Part shown: one piece after another, positions 48,809 to 60,385 of the stretch
Layout of the letters: each line of letters begins with the position of its first letter
Numbering within the stretch: position 1 is the first letter of the stretch
Assembly: GCA_020536535.1 (NCBI GenBank)
Contig: JAHLWZ010000004.1
Span: 402,870 to 466,869 of the forward strand
Source of the DNA: Pelomyxa schiedti
Taxonomy: Eukaryota; Evosea; Pelobiontida; Pelomyxidae
Direction: 5' to 3'
Length of the DNA stretch: 64,000 nucleotides
Translations under genes and position numbers: made by a program
The notes under the pieces: generated by a model
What the model saw: the letters and a program-made list of their open reading frames with translations, nothing else
Told to the model about the DNA's origin: nothing
The model's database searches: none

Positions 48809-49584
48809 TTAGGGCTCCTCAATTGGGAAGGTGAAGTGAATGCTGCGGCCAGTGAGCTTGCGGTAAACGGTGGTGAATGTCTTAATTTTCTCCTTGACGT
48901 GGTGTGGGTCTCGTGGGTCCAGGTGTCTATGTAAATGGTGAGTTGTATTGTAAAGGTTAGGTTGAGGAGTGAGAACTTACACAGTCGTGAGTTTGCTACC
49001 ATCAACGCGGAAACGGGTGCGTTTCCCGACAATCTCTGTGGGGAACACAATGTCATTGAGGATAGCCTCGTGGACTGCGGTCATTGTGTGGCAGTGGGGC
49101 CTCGGCTTTCCGTATCCTTTCTCTCCTCGCTTGGCTTTGAAAATGATGCTCCGCTGGGCAACAATGATGACGTGTTTACCGTTGAGCTTCTTCTCCAACT
49201 CGGGAATAAGTCTTGCTTGGATCCTAATTCGCCGGAAGTCAAAAATCAGTACGGAAAGGTTTTTAAGAGTGCTAACTAACCTGTGGTATTGTCTCAAGAA
49301 TCTGTAAGGGATAAAAACGACAATCGCCCTGCGCTTCTTATCCACAGCCACCATCTTGGCTGAGAGGCAGTAAAGATTCTTGATTTCCTCTCTCATATCC
49401 ACAGGGCCTCCCAACTCGAGGTCAAGGAGTGCTTGGGCGACCTACTCCAAGGTCACTCAGAACGGCCAAACATCTAATAATAAACGGGTGTTTGTTGTTG
49501 GAAATGGGAGCACACCGTATGCTCCACGGGGGAAATGGGAGCGGTCTTGTCCTTCTTTATGATTTTCTTGGCTGCCGAGAACAT
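48809..49584 (-). CDS. RPS7: 40S ribosomal protein eS7 (RPS7)
   Basis: A small-subunit ribosomal protein. The ATG at 49584 gives MFSAAKKIIKKDKTAPISP, spliced to VAQALLDLELGGPVDMREEI (exon starting near 49430), KMVAVDKKRRAIVVFIPYRF, LIPELEKKLNGKHVIIVAQR, HCHTMTAVHEAILNDIVFPT, EIVGKRTRFRVDGSKLTTV and finally HLDPRDPHHVKEKIKTFTTV and YRKLTGRSIHFTFPIEEP-stop (48809). Every block aligns to eS7. Introns lie near 48930-48980, 49225-49290 and 49440-49520. Confidence 0.95.
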
Positions 49585-49999
49585 TCTTGCGGCTCACAAA
49601 AAAAAACCTCTGTCTGCAATACACGTTAAAAACCGCACCATCGCAAAACAAAAAGGTGCCACCAACCACACAAGGCGTCGCTTTTTGGTTTTTTTTTTAA
49701 AAAAAAAAACCGATTTCACGTAGACACGGGAACAACAACGCTTGGACAAACGACTAACGGCAACAAAACAAAAAAGTGAGGTTGATCACATGATGAGGTG
49801 ACGGAGGAGCGCCTCGTGCGGTCGTGAAGTCGCGGAGCGAAATAAATGTTTTTTTAGAAAGAATAAACTAATAACAAACAAATAAAAAGCGTGATGTCAC
49901 AAGAAGCAATTTCGATGCCCCTTTCTATTTCTATCCGGCCCCAGTCTATAGAAATCTCCCAGTTTCTGTGCAGATCTGCCTCATTGTTCGCCAATCAAA
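49585..49999. promoter_or_regulatory. Shared upstream region of RPS7 and the MsrB gene
   Basis: About 415 nt between divergent starts (RPS7 minus, MsrB plus). It has a T/A tract pair at about 49690-49710 (T run followed by A run, a small palindrome) and an A/T-rich stretch at 49850-49890. No specific ribosomal-protein promoter motif could be assigned. Confidence 0.4.
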
Positions 50000-51035
50000 A
50001 TGACTGCGGCGGTAGGTCGGGGAAGTGTGGTCGCATCTGACTTGTTGCAATTGTCATACGAGGAGCATACGGACAGGCCGCCAATGCAAGATTCGTACCG
50101 GTGTGCGCATTGCTGCGCAGATCTGTTTGTCGGTGCTGATTCTTGCACGGCAGCAGATCCCACTCTGTGGCTCACTTTCTCCAAGGTACAGTTGGGTTTT
50201 TTTTTCCCTTGTAGTTATGAAATTGTTTTTTGGCTTGCATACACTTCAAATTCTGATCAGCGCAGGCTATTGAGGGTGCCACTGTAAAAGCCGATTCAGA
50301 AAGTTATGGAATGGAGCGCATTGAAGTGCTGTGCGGAAGGGTATTGTTAATTACAAAAAGCATCAATTAGATTATGCTTATTTGAATTAGTGCAGAAGTC
50401 AATTGGGCTACTTTTATGAAAACATAAGTATGCTTGCCCACACCAAACAGCAACGTTAATGTGATGATGTGAAACTTGGAATTCACCTTTGTCTCAACGT
50501 GTCATTGATTCAACTAGGTAGTGGGTCATCCTTCTACTGCATCCGACCCATAAGCCTAGACATTCCTGGCAAGCAACAACCACAACCACAACCGCAACCT
50601 CAACCACAACCGCAACCACAACAAACACCACCACCTACCCGCGATCCCCTCTTCTCTTCCTCCACTCCACCCATACAAGCCCCCGTACTTCCCGTGGAAA
50701 TTCCTCCCCACACTGCACACTTGCCACAACAACCGCAAGAGGACCACAACACACTCCCGCCAGTGGGCTGTGTCAGCAGCCCCCCTCGGCTCCCACCAGT
50801 CCGTGTACCACAGGAAACCATCACGGAGGCACCGGCACCGCAACCACCAGAGCAACCACCACATTCAATACCAGTAAGAACTCTGATAGTTGGCCCTAGA
50901 CCACCACCAAGGAGCCTGCCTGAACCCGCAGCAACGCGCACATCATTTACTTCACAATTGGCAAAGTGGTTCCCTGTTGGAGTTGCCTTTGCTTCTCCCG
51001 TGATAGTCGCAGCTGTATCCAGATTTGCTTTATAA
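50000..51035 (+). CDS. Methionine-R-sulfoxide reductase (MsrB) with PQ-repeat and hydrophobic C-terminal tail
   Basis: MsrB reduces methionine-R-sulfoxide in proteins. The ATG at 50000 gives ASDLLQLSYEEHTDRPPMQD, YRCAHCCADLFV (first zinc CxxC), TLWLTFSKAIEGATVKADSE, SYGMERIEVLCGRCRSQLGY (second CxxC; the intron falls between CGR and CRS) and SSFYCIRPISLDIP, whose Cys occupies the catalytic RYCINS position. The MsrB core is short and degenerate in places (WLTF for the usual WPSF). It is followed by six or so PQ repeats at about 50578-50625, a long Pro/Thr-rich region, and a C-terminal hydrophobic stretch WFPVGVAFASPVIVAAVSRF just before the stop. That suggests a tail-anchored membrane protein with a cytosolic MsrB domain, which is an inference. 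Confidence 0.8.
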
Positions 51036-51189
51036 CTGGAATTTTTCCCTTGGATTTGTTGTAATGCTTGGATATTTTGAACCGAAAACAAAATTTTACA
51101 AGTACTCACAACTTTAGAAGCCCTACTACAAATCAACAACACCTTCCAATCATAAGGCCTATTACAAAATAACAGAGAAGAAAAGAACC

Positions 51190-51992
51190 TATCTTTCTTC
51201 TGGTCTACGTCATCCAGGCGAACAAGGTCATCATGGCGGATCTTTTCATTGCACTGATCCAGGATTGCTTTGGCTAAGAGACGAAACAGTTCCTCAACCG
51301 AAGACATGTCGTAGACACTTGTTTCAACAAAGTGGATATTGTGTACCTTTTCTCAGTGTTAGTGATGACGAAATAAACTAGTTTGCCTCATACCTTTGCC
51401 AGTTCACGACCTGAGTCAATGGACACCTTTCTAGAAGGAAGGTCTGTCTTGTTCCCTGCAAGTGCATATACAACATCCGGACAGTACCTATTGGCTTCAC
51501 TCATCCAAGCTTTGACGTTATAGAACGTCTAAAGAAGTGTTACAGTGACGAACAGCATGCTCACGGGAAATAACCTCCTCATCGGTGACGTCATAAACAA
51601 TAATTACACCCTGTGCACCCCGATAAAAAGTACTAGTGAGTGTGCCATGCGTATCTTGGCCGACTGTGTCTGAGTAAGAATAGCTGTTTACAAAGGGTAC
51701 ATGCCAGTGTCAAAGATTTTCAAGAAAATCTTCTTGCCCGACTCCACAACGAGTTTGGTTTTCTCTTCTTTCCCCAGAGGAAGGCTAGCATCACCTTTTG
51801 CAGGGTCCCAAGTTCCATCAATATATCTAATCGTAATCGCAGTCAACAAAAAGGCCCAATGGCAACAAGTGGGTATATTCGTGTGAGCAGCAAATACTTG
51901 AGCATCAGGGAGGTCTTTCCGACGCCAGGATCTCCAAGAATGAGGACTTTGCCTATGCAGTCGTAACAGTACGGCTCCGGTACCGTCGCCAT
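51190..51992 (-). CDS. Divergent Rab-like GTPase (3' end unresolved)
   Basis: The ATG at 51992 gives [21 protein letters not shown]-loop [15 protein letters not shown], then after an intron [111 protein letters not shown] and [20 protein letters not shown]. Switch II is DTVGQD instead of DTAGQE, the G5 box is ETSV instead of ETSAK, and about 20 extra polar residues sit in the switch I to beta-3 region. The frame after KKDR stays open past 51100 towards the convergent MsrB gene, and no prenylatable C-terminal Cys pair could be assigned. Rab family is clear, subfamily is not. Confidence 0.8.
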
Positions 51993-52202
51993 TGAGTCTT
52001 CTCACGTGACAAACTACGCTTACGATTTGACAGTTACGGCTGATTGTATGTCCTCTGAGCGACCACTTGTTTTTTACGAGATCTCCTCATCATGTAACAA
52101 AAATCAAAACAACGATCAAAGGGCAAAAAAAGAAAACAAATAAAAAGCAAATCGAACGGAACTTTGACAACAAACCCCGGACACATTTGTCATAGCAATA
52201 AA

Positions 52203-53813
52203 ATGAGCGATGGAACAGTGAAAGGACTTCGGCAAGGGACCGTGAGCTCGGACGACCCAGATCTCCTGTTTACTGTGCAGGATGTAATAGGCAAGGGGTG
52301 CGTGAGCAACACGCCAGATGGTTACTGACTTCCCTTTATTTAATGTTAGGTCGTTTGGAGTTGTGTGTGCGTGCCGTAGCGTTGGGGGGGCCCTTGGGGC
52401 CAAGATCTACGCTGTTAAGTTCATCGCCCTTGGTTGTGATGGGACTGCAAATTCAATGTTACAAAAGGAAGTTGATGCCCTAAGAGAAATCGAGGGATGC
52501 CCTCATTGTGTGAGTGTTGCATTTTCACGGTGCTTATCTGACTTCAAAAACCCCACAAGGTTCAATACCATGGGTGTTACATGAAAGAAACAACTTTAAT
52601 GGTAGGTTTACATACCCCTTAATAAATTTTTATTCTTTGTTGTCTAGATTGTGATGGAATATTGTGATCTTGGCTCTCTTGTTGACATAATGAGCACTTG
52701 CCCTACCTTGGTTCTAACAGAGGATATAATCGCTGCAATTATTTCCAGAGTTCTGCAGGGACTGCTATTTCTGCATTCAAAACGCATTGTGCATAGAGAC
52801 GTGAGCCTACACATTATTACCTCACGATATCTCACAACATACAGGTGAAGGCACGTCAAACTGGCCTATCTTTTAATCTCATTTTCTTCATAGGCTGGAA
52901 ACATTTTACTGAATGCAGAGGGGCACCCCAAACTAGGTTTCCATGTTTTCTTTCTGGCAAAAACTAACTCCTTTTTTCAAAAGCGGATTGTATAATTCAC
53001 CTTTGTATCCTATTGTTTCATTCACAATGCTTCTACAGTTGGGGTTGCTGCCAAGTTAATTGATTCGCTGGCTAGAGCCAACACCTGTGTGGGTTCACCA
53101 TATTGGATGAGCCCAGAAGTGATGTAAACTACTTATTGACATTCGTTGCCTTGATTCCCTACAGAAAGAGCGTACCCTATTCCTTCAAAGCAGACATTTG
53201 GAGTCTCGGCATTACGTGCATTGAGATGGCTGATGGTAAGCCACCCTATGCCGAAATCTCCCCGTTCAGGGTTGTTCCACTTCTACATTCTAAGCAAAAC
53301 CCGAACATTCCAAATGACCTCTGAACTAACATCCATGCTTCAGGTAATTTTCATCATCACATCGAAGCCGCCACCCCAGCTCTCTAATCCGGGGAAGTGG
53401 TCACCAGAGTTCAACAACTTCATCGCCTCGTGCCTGGTACCAGACCCAAACGCCCGTCCCAGTTCCAAAGATTTACTCGAAGTGTGTAGAACGCCACCAA
53501 AGCATTCTTATTGCTTTCTTAACCCATACAGCATCCTTTCATTACCAAGGGAAACAACGTTCCTATGGACCGCCTCAAGGAACTTGCCACGCAATGCCTA
53601 CCAGCGATCATAGCACACAGGGAAGAGCTTGCAAGAGAGCCACCCAAACCCGATGATGTAAGTGTCAGTATGGCAATACAAGCCGCCACTCCCGGCACCC
53701 AAATACTACTCAAGTCGGAACCCACTGGCACCACGGTTATAACAGACGCCGCTGAGGAATCCGGCACCACTGTTTTTTCAAGCAGTGGAACCGCAGTCTA
53801 CAGTAAGTCTTGA
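52203..53813 (+). CDS. MST/Hippo-type STE20 protein kinase
   Basis: A germinal-centre-kinase-group Ser/Thr kinase. The ATG at 52203 gives MSDGTVKGLRQGTVSSDDPD and VIGKG spliced to SFGVVCACRSVGG (Gly loop), IYAVKFI (catalytic Lys), IVMEYCDLGSLVDIMS, LLFLHSKRIVHRD, VK, AGNILLNAEGHPKL, AD, FGVAAKLIDSLARANTCVGS, PYWMSPEV, PYSFKADIWSLGITCIEMAD, GKPPYAEISPFR and KWSPEFNNFIASCLVPDPNA. VK (52845-52850) and the AD piece (52984-52989) are each on a 6-nt exon. The C-terminal region reads VPMDRLKELATQCLPAIIAH and is Thr-rich (GTTVITDAAEESGTTVFSSS), resembling the regulatory linker of MST kinases, but no SARAH helix is obvious before the stop at 53811-53813. Confidence 0.88.
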
Positions 53814-53883
53814 ATAGTTGAAGTTCTGACTTTTTTTTGTGGGGTTGCCTGCCCTCATTTCGATCAAACAAAAACACGAAAAA

Positions 53884-55607
53884 ATGAAGGTGACACGTGG
53901 GGCGATGTGGGGCTTGGCGTTAGTTGCCGGCTGTTGTATGAGATGGGTTGTTATCAACCAGTGGGATGTGTCACGTAGGCCAGAAATTGCCACTCCAGTC
54001 ACTGCATACCACAGAAGTAATCACTTTTTTTTTTTTGTTTTGTTAACAGGAATGAATAGTGATGGAGGGACTGTTCTTGATGCAAAGAGGGGAGTCACCG
54101 TATTTTGGCTGGGCGTTCCATCAAGCTCCGCTTCTGTTACCTGTGTTTGATTTGTTGAATAGTTGTCTACTTCCCCCATACTATTTTGTTGCCTTTCATC
54201 TAATGGTAACTTGACAAGAATGCGATGCTTTTTGGACCAAAGCTATCTTCTCTATCCTCGATTTACTGATTACAGTAATGCTTTACAAAGTAGCTACCTG
54301 GAGCCAGAAGCACATATTGTAAGGTTTTTCCATGGCAATTATTTGTTGTGGGGTTGCTTTGGGGGAGCATCTCTAACGATTGACAAGAACTGACAAGTCA
54401 AGTGGTGGCTTTGAGACAAGGGAGGATTTTCCAGATATCGTGGCTTTAATGTAAGCACACACTTTGCTTGCTAGCACTAACTTTTCCACTCTGAACTATA
54501 GTTACTTTTGTAGCCCTTTATCTGTTCTTGCTAGTGGTGGTCTTTCATTGGGCGTTTTTTCGAACTTTTTTGTAATCTCCTCCATCTTCATGGCAACACT
54601 TGGTATTTCTTATGGATTTATCTTCTGACCTAACTTTCAGGACTAGGCCCGTTCCCTCTTATAGCTGTAGCCTCACTTGCAGTATCCAGTTATCTAAGCT
54701 TGTATCCAGTTATTCTTCTCCCTGCTGTCCTATTATTACTGAGACCCGGCTTGGTAGGGCGTCATGTTTACTTATATTTCATTAAACTGAGCTGCAGGTC
54801 AAAACTTGTCTTTTGGTGATTTGGTATTTCCTTTTTACTGGAGCTCTCTTTGGCTTATCTCTGATGTATACTGGTTCCTGGGAGTTCCTTTCTGAAGTGT
54901 ATGGATTCATTTTTTGGGCAGAGGACCTTACACCGAATCTTGGCCTGTTTTGGTACCCTTAGTTCGTTATCCTGCTCCATTTCTCTTTGTGGACATAACC
55001 CACACAGGTACTTCTTCACTGAGATGTTTGTTCACTTCCGTGTATTTTTCACTTTTGTTTTCCAAGCAAATGTCGTCATCTATGTGGCCCCAATGACTAT
55101 TCGTCTCAGGTGAATTACACCATTAAGCTAAGTAAGGTAATTTGATGCAATTACAAGACGCTGGCCACTTCTGCTCCTATGGGCACTTCTGTCCGTAATC
55201 ACAATTTTCAAGTCATACCCATCTGTTGCTGATGATGCACTCCTTTTTGCCCTATTCCCACTCATTTGGACTTATGTTAGATGTAAGCCTTCCCAGATTC
55301 TCTTCAGCCTTGTACCAAACATCCTTTTCCCACAGATACCAGATATCTGGTTGGTGCTGGAATTGCATCAATATGCTTGGCTGTGCTTCTGCCAATTCTG
55401 TGGTCAATGTGGATCTATGAGGTTTTTCTTACTTCCTTTTTTTTTTCTTCTGATCAACCAAAGGGGACTGGAAATGCAAACTTTTATTACGGAGCTTGCC
55501 TTGGACATGCCATTGCCACTGTAATATTTGTTACTGATTGCCTTTCGGTAGCTCTTAAAACCCAATTTCTCCAAACACTAGCCGAGAACAAAACCAAAAA
55601 GGCCTGA
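53884..55607 (+). CDS. PIGU: GPI transamidase subunit PIG-U
   Basis: A multi-spanning ER subunit of the complex that attaches GPI anchors to proteins. The first ATG is at 53884 (MKVTRGAMWGLALVAGCCMR); upstream codons in frame lack an ATG. Eight or more hydrophobic segments occur. The later exons align well with the family: DLTPNLGLFWY-type region at about 54925-54960, RYFFTEMFVHFRVFFTFVFQ, ANVVIYVAPMTIRLR, SYPSVADDALLFALFP, YLVGAGIASICLAVLLPILW, SMWIYEGTGNANFYYGACLG and HAIATVIFVTDCLSVALKTQ. It ends ENKTKKA-stop, a lysine-rich cytosolic tail. At least eight introns. Confidence 0.87.
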
Positions 55608-55671
55608 ACAACATACCCAATTTGTTTTTTCTTCTCCAAATCACAAACCCTACTTTCTTGTTCTGGCACCA

Positions 55672-57631
55672 TCAATGGCCACAAGGAGGAGTATTTGTTG
55701 TGGAGGTAGTTGGTGTTGATGTTGATGTGGTGGTTGTGATTGGTGGAGGGGTGTCCCCCATTACTGGCTTTGGTGTGAGGACAAGTTCTTTGCCTGTGAT
55801 GCGTTTGTACATATCCAAAACATCCTCTACTGTTGACTCAAAGTGTGTTGAGGGGTCATAGGACTTGCTAATAAATACACCGTCGGCCGTGCCATCAGCA
55901 ATCGGCGCGAAGGTATCCGTGAAGCTGAAAACTCTATTTATGGTGTATGGTCGCGTAAGCTTGGGATTGGCGAAAGTAGATTACTGTTCATCAACGGGAG
56001 CAAGAAGGGCCAATCCTGGTTCTAGTTCGTTCGCGGGATTTGGAGTTTCAACGGAAGCGGACACAATTGCAATCCACCGTCCTTTTGGGCACACAAAGTG
56101 GGCAGAAGACATCACAGAAATATAGATATCTAATGGAACAAGGTTAAACTCAAAGGATGGAAGAGAAAGGGGTTACCGGATTGTCTGCCTACTTGCCTCT
56201 GGGGGATGATAATTTGCGCGGAGTCCGCGTCTTCTGTATCTCTCACAGGGTGAGAGAGAAGGCAAATGGCCCTGACAACCTGACCAACTTTCTTCACCTT
56301 AGTAGGGAAGTATGAGGGGTCAGCAACCACAAACTTGCACCGTGTAATCTTAAGGAGTTTATCAAGTGATAGGAAAAATTATCCAATACGTACTATGTCC
56401 GGCTGTTCCGCGGACTGTATTCCAACAATTTTACCAGCCTCATATATGGCTTGACCAATGGGGGCATCTAAAATATAGGTCCCACCATGGACAGCACTCA
56501 CCCTATATGAGAGCTTGTGAACGTTATAATGATTAATGTCAACCAACCGGGCAAAGCATTGAGGTAGCTCCCCCAGACCATAAAGTGGATAGAGGTATGG
56601 GGACTTTGAGTAACAACTGTATGAATGCGTGTATAACTTCATTTTCCTTAGGGTCTCAATTGCAGGATGGTTGAGATACCTCATGTATTCTTAGGAGGAG
56701 GGGAATAGAAAATGAGAAATCACACTCACGTGTTATCACTGTGAAGTGCGAGTGCATGACCAAGAAATTCTATTGTGTCAGGCTCAAGGGAAAATTTTGC
56801 AAATAGAGCACTCATTGACACGTCTGTGAGAGCCGCATTTATTTGGAGATCATTTGCTGCAAAGAAATGTGAGGCACAAGGATATAAAAGAAAGGAAGTT
56901 ACAGTCGTGTGTAGTGGGGTCGTCTTCTTCATACCAGTGGAGGTACTCAAAAAATTTCTTACAGCGCCTCTTCTCAAAGAAACCCATCAATGGGGAACTA
57001 AGAGCCTCGATATCCGTAGCTGGAACTTTGTGAATCTTCCCTCCCCTAGGTTTACCCTCTTGAGCAAATGACAAACTATATACTCATACCTATAGACAAA
57101 GTTCGCGGCAATTGACTTGAACTCTATGTATCGCGATACTCCTGTGTGAAGTAGCATTTTAACAAGGAGACCTGTTACATGTTAAACGAGGTCACGAGGT
57201 ACTGATATGCGATATTTTTACCATTTGCCATTATAAACCTGGCCAATAAGTTGTTAAGTTAAATCTTAAATCATTACAAACAGTATCCCATTATCATTAG
57301 GCAACTTACTTTGGTACCAAGTCTATGCAATAGTCTCTGCTCCGTCCAAGTGACGCCGGGGGTGTACTACCACTACCCCTGAAATGTTCAAACAGTTGAT
57401 TGAGAGTCCAGGAGGCACAAGCACCGCCGTAGTAGGCATTCCTACATCATTCCACACTTCAGTCTCTAAGAACTAAAAAAAGAGAAGACTTGCTTTTTTG
57501 TTTAGCATGCCATGTCACACAACTCACCTGTCAAGGTGAAGCACCTTAAGGCCATCAATAGACAACAGTCCTGATAGAATGCACTCCTTCAGGCCCGTCC
57601 CCAACACAACAACGTCATAAACCTCGTTCAT
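55672..57631 (-). CDS. GDI1: Rab GDP-dissociation inhibitor
   Basis: Extracts prenylated GDP-Rab proteins from membranes and recycles them. The ATG at 57631 gives [55 protein letters not shown] and [20 protein letters not shown] (Rab GDI sequence-conserved region), then [49 protein letters not shown]-like [56 protein letters not shown] and a C-terminal [19 protein letters not shown], with a Thr-rich end before TGA at 55672. GDI is favoured over Rab escort protein because the large REP insert is absent. About seven introns. Confidence 0.93.
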
Positions 57632-57985
57632 CCAACCGCCGGAATTTTGTGGTAATCATCACCCTGAGGAGTGATGGCCGAAGGATTAAGGGCAGTGCTA
57701 CCCCAGCTAAAACTGCTAGCTTTTAGCTAGAGGTTCAGCTAGGACTAAATCTCTTAGCTGCCCTCTCCAACACCAGCTAAAGATATTAGATCCTTTTGAT
57801 TCGAACCAAGATCTTCTGCACCTCTCCACAGTTGAGCTAGGTGACCAACCCACAGAGGGGTAGCCCGGGAACCCTTGGTGGTTCTGTTGGGGCTTGGGGT
57901 GTGGTCGTTGCTTTTTTTTGCCAACAAACAAATGGGGAAAAATGCTTGTCATTTTTTGGTATAACTAGTAATATAGCACATTTGC
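57632..57985. other. Intergenic region with AGCTA-rich, tRNA-like element
   Basis: About 350 nt between the GDI start and the amino-acid transporter stop (both minus). It is unusual for this window in its many AGCTA/TAGCT words and a pol-III-like A box and B box on the minus strand (annotated separately). No coding sequence is supported. Confidence 0.45.
57690..57860 (-). repeat. Possible tRNA-derived SINE or tRNA-like relic
   Basis: On the minus strand TAGCTCAACTGTGG (57839-57826) fits the pol III A-box consensus and GGTTCGAATC (57807-57798) fits the B box. The boxes are about 12 nt closer than in a standard tRNA, the T stem does not pair and there is no room for a full anticodon arm, so this is not a functional canonical tRNA. 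Downstream of the B box the sequence is rich in TTTAGCTGG/AGCTA words. A short interspersed element is the best guess; a second copy would be needed to confirm it. Confidence 0.35.
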
Positions 57986-60261
57986 TTAATCACAACAAAA
58001 GAACCCTCTCAAAGAAGGGATCACTCTATCTTTCCGTTGTCGGCTGTAACGAATACCATATGCAAAATAAATTGCCAGTCCAACCACCATCCACAAGATG
58101 AGTCGCAGCCAGGCAGTGGCATCAAGCCCAGACTATTTTAGGTAATTGGTCAGCTAAAAAGAAGCGCACATGAATACATACAATTAAGAATAGGTTTACA
58201 CCAAGGCCAAGAAATGGTGTCAAAGGCATCAAAGGGCACAAGAAGGAGGCCTGCGGGGTGATCTTTGGCACAAACAACCACATAAGTGGGATTGGAGGCA
58301 GGGAACCAATCATCAATGGTATTGCGCAAGCCACGCAGCTAGAATAACAATGAGTTGGGAAAAGGGAGGGGAAAAAGTACTTGAAGTGGAGAAACAGGCA
58401 TCCCCCATAAAAGAGGGCAGTAAACCAAGCTATTAAAACAAGAGGTAGCCACCGTTTAGGCTGGTAGTGGTATCTCGTTAGAAGCACTCCAGCATTCACA
58501 AAAGAGAATGCAACTAATGTGCCGATAGATATGGTTTTGGAGAGAGTATCTAGGGAGGAAAGAAAAGCAACTATCGCGGTCACCACTCCTAAGGAATTCA
58601 TTGGCATTGTGAAAATTGAAAATGAGTGCGGGAATACCCGTGCAGATTATTCCCCATACAGGAGCACCTGTGACTGGAGAAAGATATCCAAACATGTTTG
58701 TAAGAAGTCCCTGCCAATGTAAGTGGTAAAAATTACCCTTTTGGGATATACATCGCGCGCTATTCGGAAGAAAATGCGACTCTGTCCAAGTAGAACAACA
58801 AAAACAGCAGCAGAGGTTCCAAATAAGGCGCCAAAGGAAACTATCTTAGCAGCCCAGTCCATTCCTACTAATTGAAAGGCAGTTGAGATGACTGTAGTGT
58901 CACCTAACTCTGTAAAAGGAGCCATTCCGGTAACCACGATGGATACGGCAACACTATTTTATCTGTTAATGGACAGTGAATTAAGCGAAGACACACTATA
59001 TCACACAAGATATCCCTAGGGTAGACATAATTCCAATTGGCAGATAAATGGGCCTCTTCACCTCTTCAGCGATGCATGTCACCTTTAGGACGAATCTAGT
59101 TAATACTTTGACATTAAAGGGGGAGTAATACGGCATCGAATCCAATGTAAGAGAAAAAGAGTTGACCAGCGGCACTGACAACTGCGTTTGCCCCATACGG
59201 GAAAAAAGAGTCATTGACAACTGTCCAGTTTGCAGGATCGACTTTGGTACTGCCTAACACCGGTGAGGAATGCCTCTAAAGTAAAGATAGTGAACCTGCA
59301 ATGACAACAAAGACGAGAACCAGAATGTTTAGGAAGGTAATCACCAAATTGAATATAGCGGAGTTCTTCACTCCCGAAGTCAGAATTGCTGTGCAAACCA
59401 GAATTACCAAGGCTGCTAATGGACTGCAGGACATATTTAGGACTTCGAGAGCGTCCACCCAAGCTGGGACCTAAGAAGTCAGGCGGAGAGAAGGTGGGAT
59501 AAATAACTCACAGATACGGAAAACTGCTCCAACATTGCTACGAAGTAATCCCCAAATGAACGAGCAACCACCGCAGCAGAAATGGCATACTCGAGCGTTA
59601 GGCTCCAACCAATCCTACAAAAGTATTCAATACTGGACATCTTTTTGGGGAAACAAACATCCAAGCTGTGAGCTCCCCAAATGTAGCATAGGAGTAAGTA
59701 TAGGCGCTCCCAGCCACTGGAACTCGTGCTGCAAATTCAGCATACACAAAAGCAGTAAGTAAGCCAGCTATACCGCCTAGTATAAATGACACAGCAATTC
59801 CAGGACCTGGCGAGTGGAATTAACCTAGTGTCCAATGCGCAAGGCAACCAGAAACTGACAACAATTTGTGCGTGTTAACCTGCACTCTTCGCAGCAATTC
59901 CCACAAGGGAGTAAATTCCAGCACCAACAGTAGCCCCCAATCCATACAAAATCACATCCAAAAGTCCTAGGCGCCTCTTCAGCGCCGGTTTTCCAGATCC
60001 ATGTTTAACATCGCGTTTCGCGCCGCCGCTTTCGCTTTCACTTCCGCTTCCGCTTCCGCTTTCCTCCCCCGTGATCTCAGAGGACAGATCTTCGCGAACG
60101 TGAGGCGCGCAACTTGCGTCAACCATGCCGACATCGAGGCCGTCGTCCTCCTGCGTGTCTCTTATGCACTGCTCTATGCTCTTTGTCCTCACCAATGCCT
60201 CGAGTGTGTAGGCAGAACGGCATCTCGTAGATCGTGACAACAGGGGTGTTGCCTCCCCCAT
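57986..60261 (-). CDS. Cationic amino-acid transporter (SLC7/CAT type)
   Basis: An APC-superfamily plasma-membrane or lysosomal permease. The ATG at 60261 (MGEATPLLSRSTRCRSAYTL; an in-frame open extension upstream is possible) opens a cytosolic N-terminus with an S/G/E-rich stretch, then LKRRLGLLDVILYGLGATVG and AGIYSLVGIAAKSAGPGIAV (helix 1), SFILGGIAGLLTAFVYAEFA, RVPVAGSAYTYSYATFGELT, AWM joined to IGWSLTLEYAISAAVVARSF, GQLFFSYIGFDAV-type block, EVKRPIYLPIGIMSTLGISC, VSFGALFGTSAAVFVVLLGQ and SRIFFRIARDGLL. The C-terminal helices read LIAWFTALFYGGCLFLHF and LRLILWMVVGLAIYFAYGIR YSRQ. It ends GFFCCD-stop (57986). 'FSYIGFD' and 'GQSRI.F.MARDGLL' are CAT signatures. About 12-14 helices and 12 introns. 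Confidence 0.92.
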
Positions 60262-60385
60262 CCTCCCTGTGTTTTTTGATTTTTTTTGAAAATTCATTTC
60301 TCGCGTTTCTTCTTAGGCTTTGTGATGGAAAAGATCTTGAACATTACACGATTTCCGAAAAATCACATAGAACTTTGTGTGCGCA

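Noticed and set aside
57798-57839. Possible tRNA gene on the minus strand
   Set aside because: A-box and B-box words are present, but spacing is about 12 nt too short, the T stem does not pair and there is no complete anticodon arm, so it was listed only as a SINE-like candidate.
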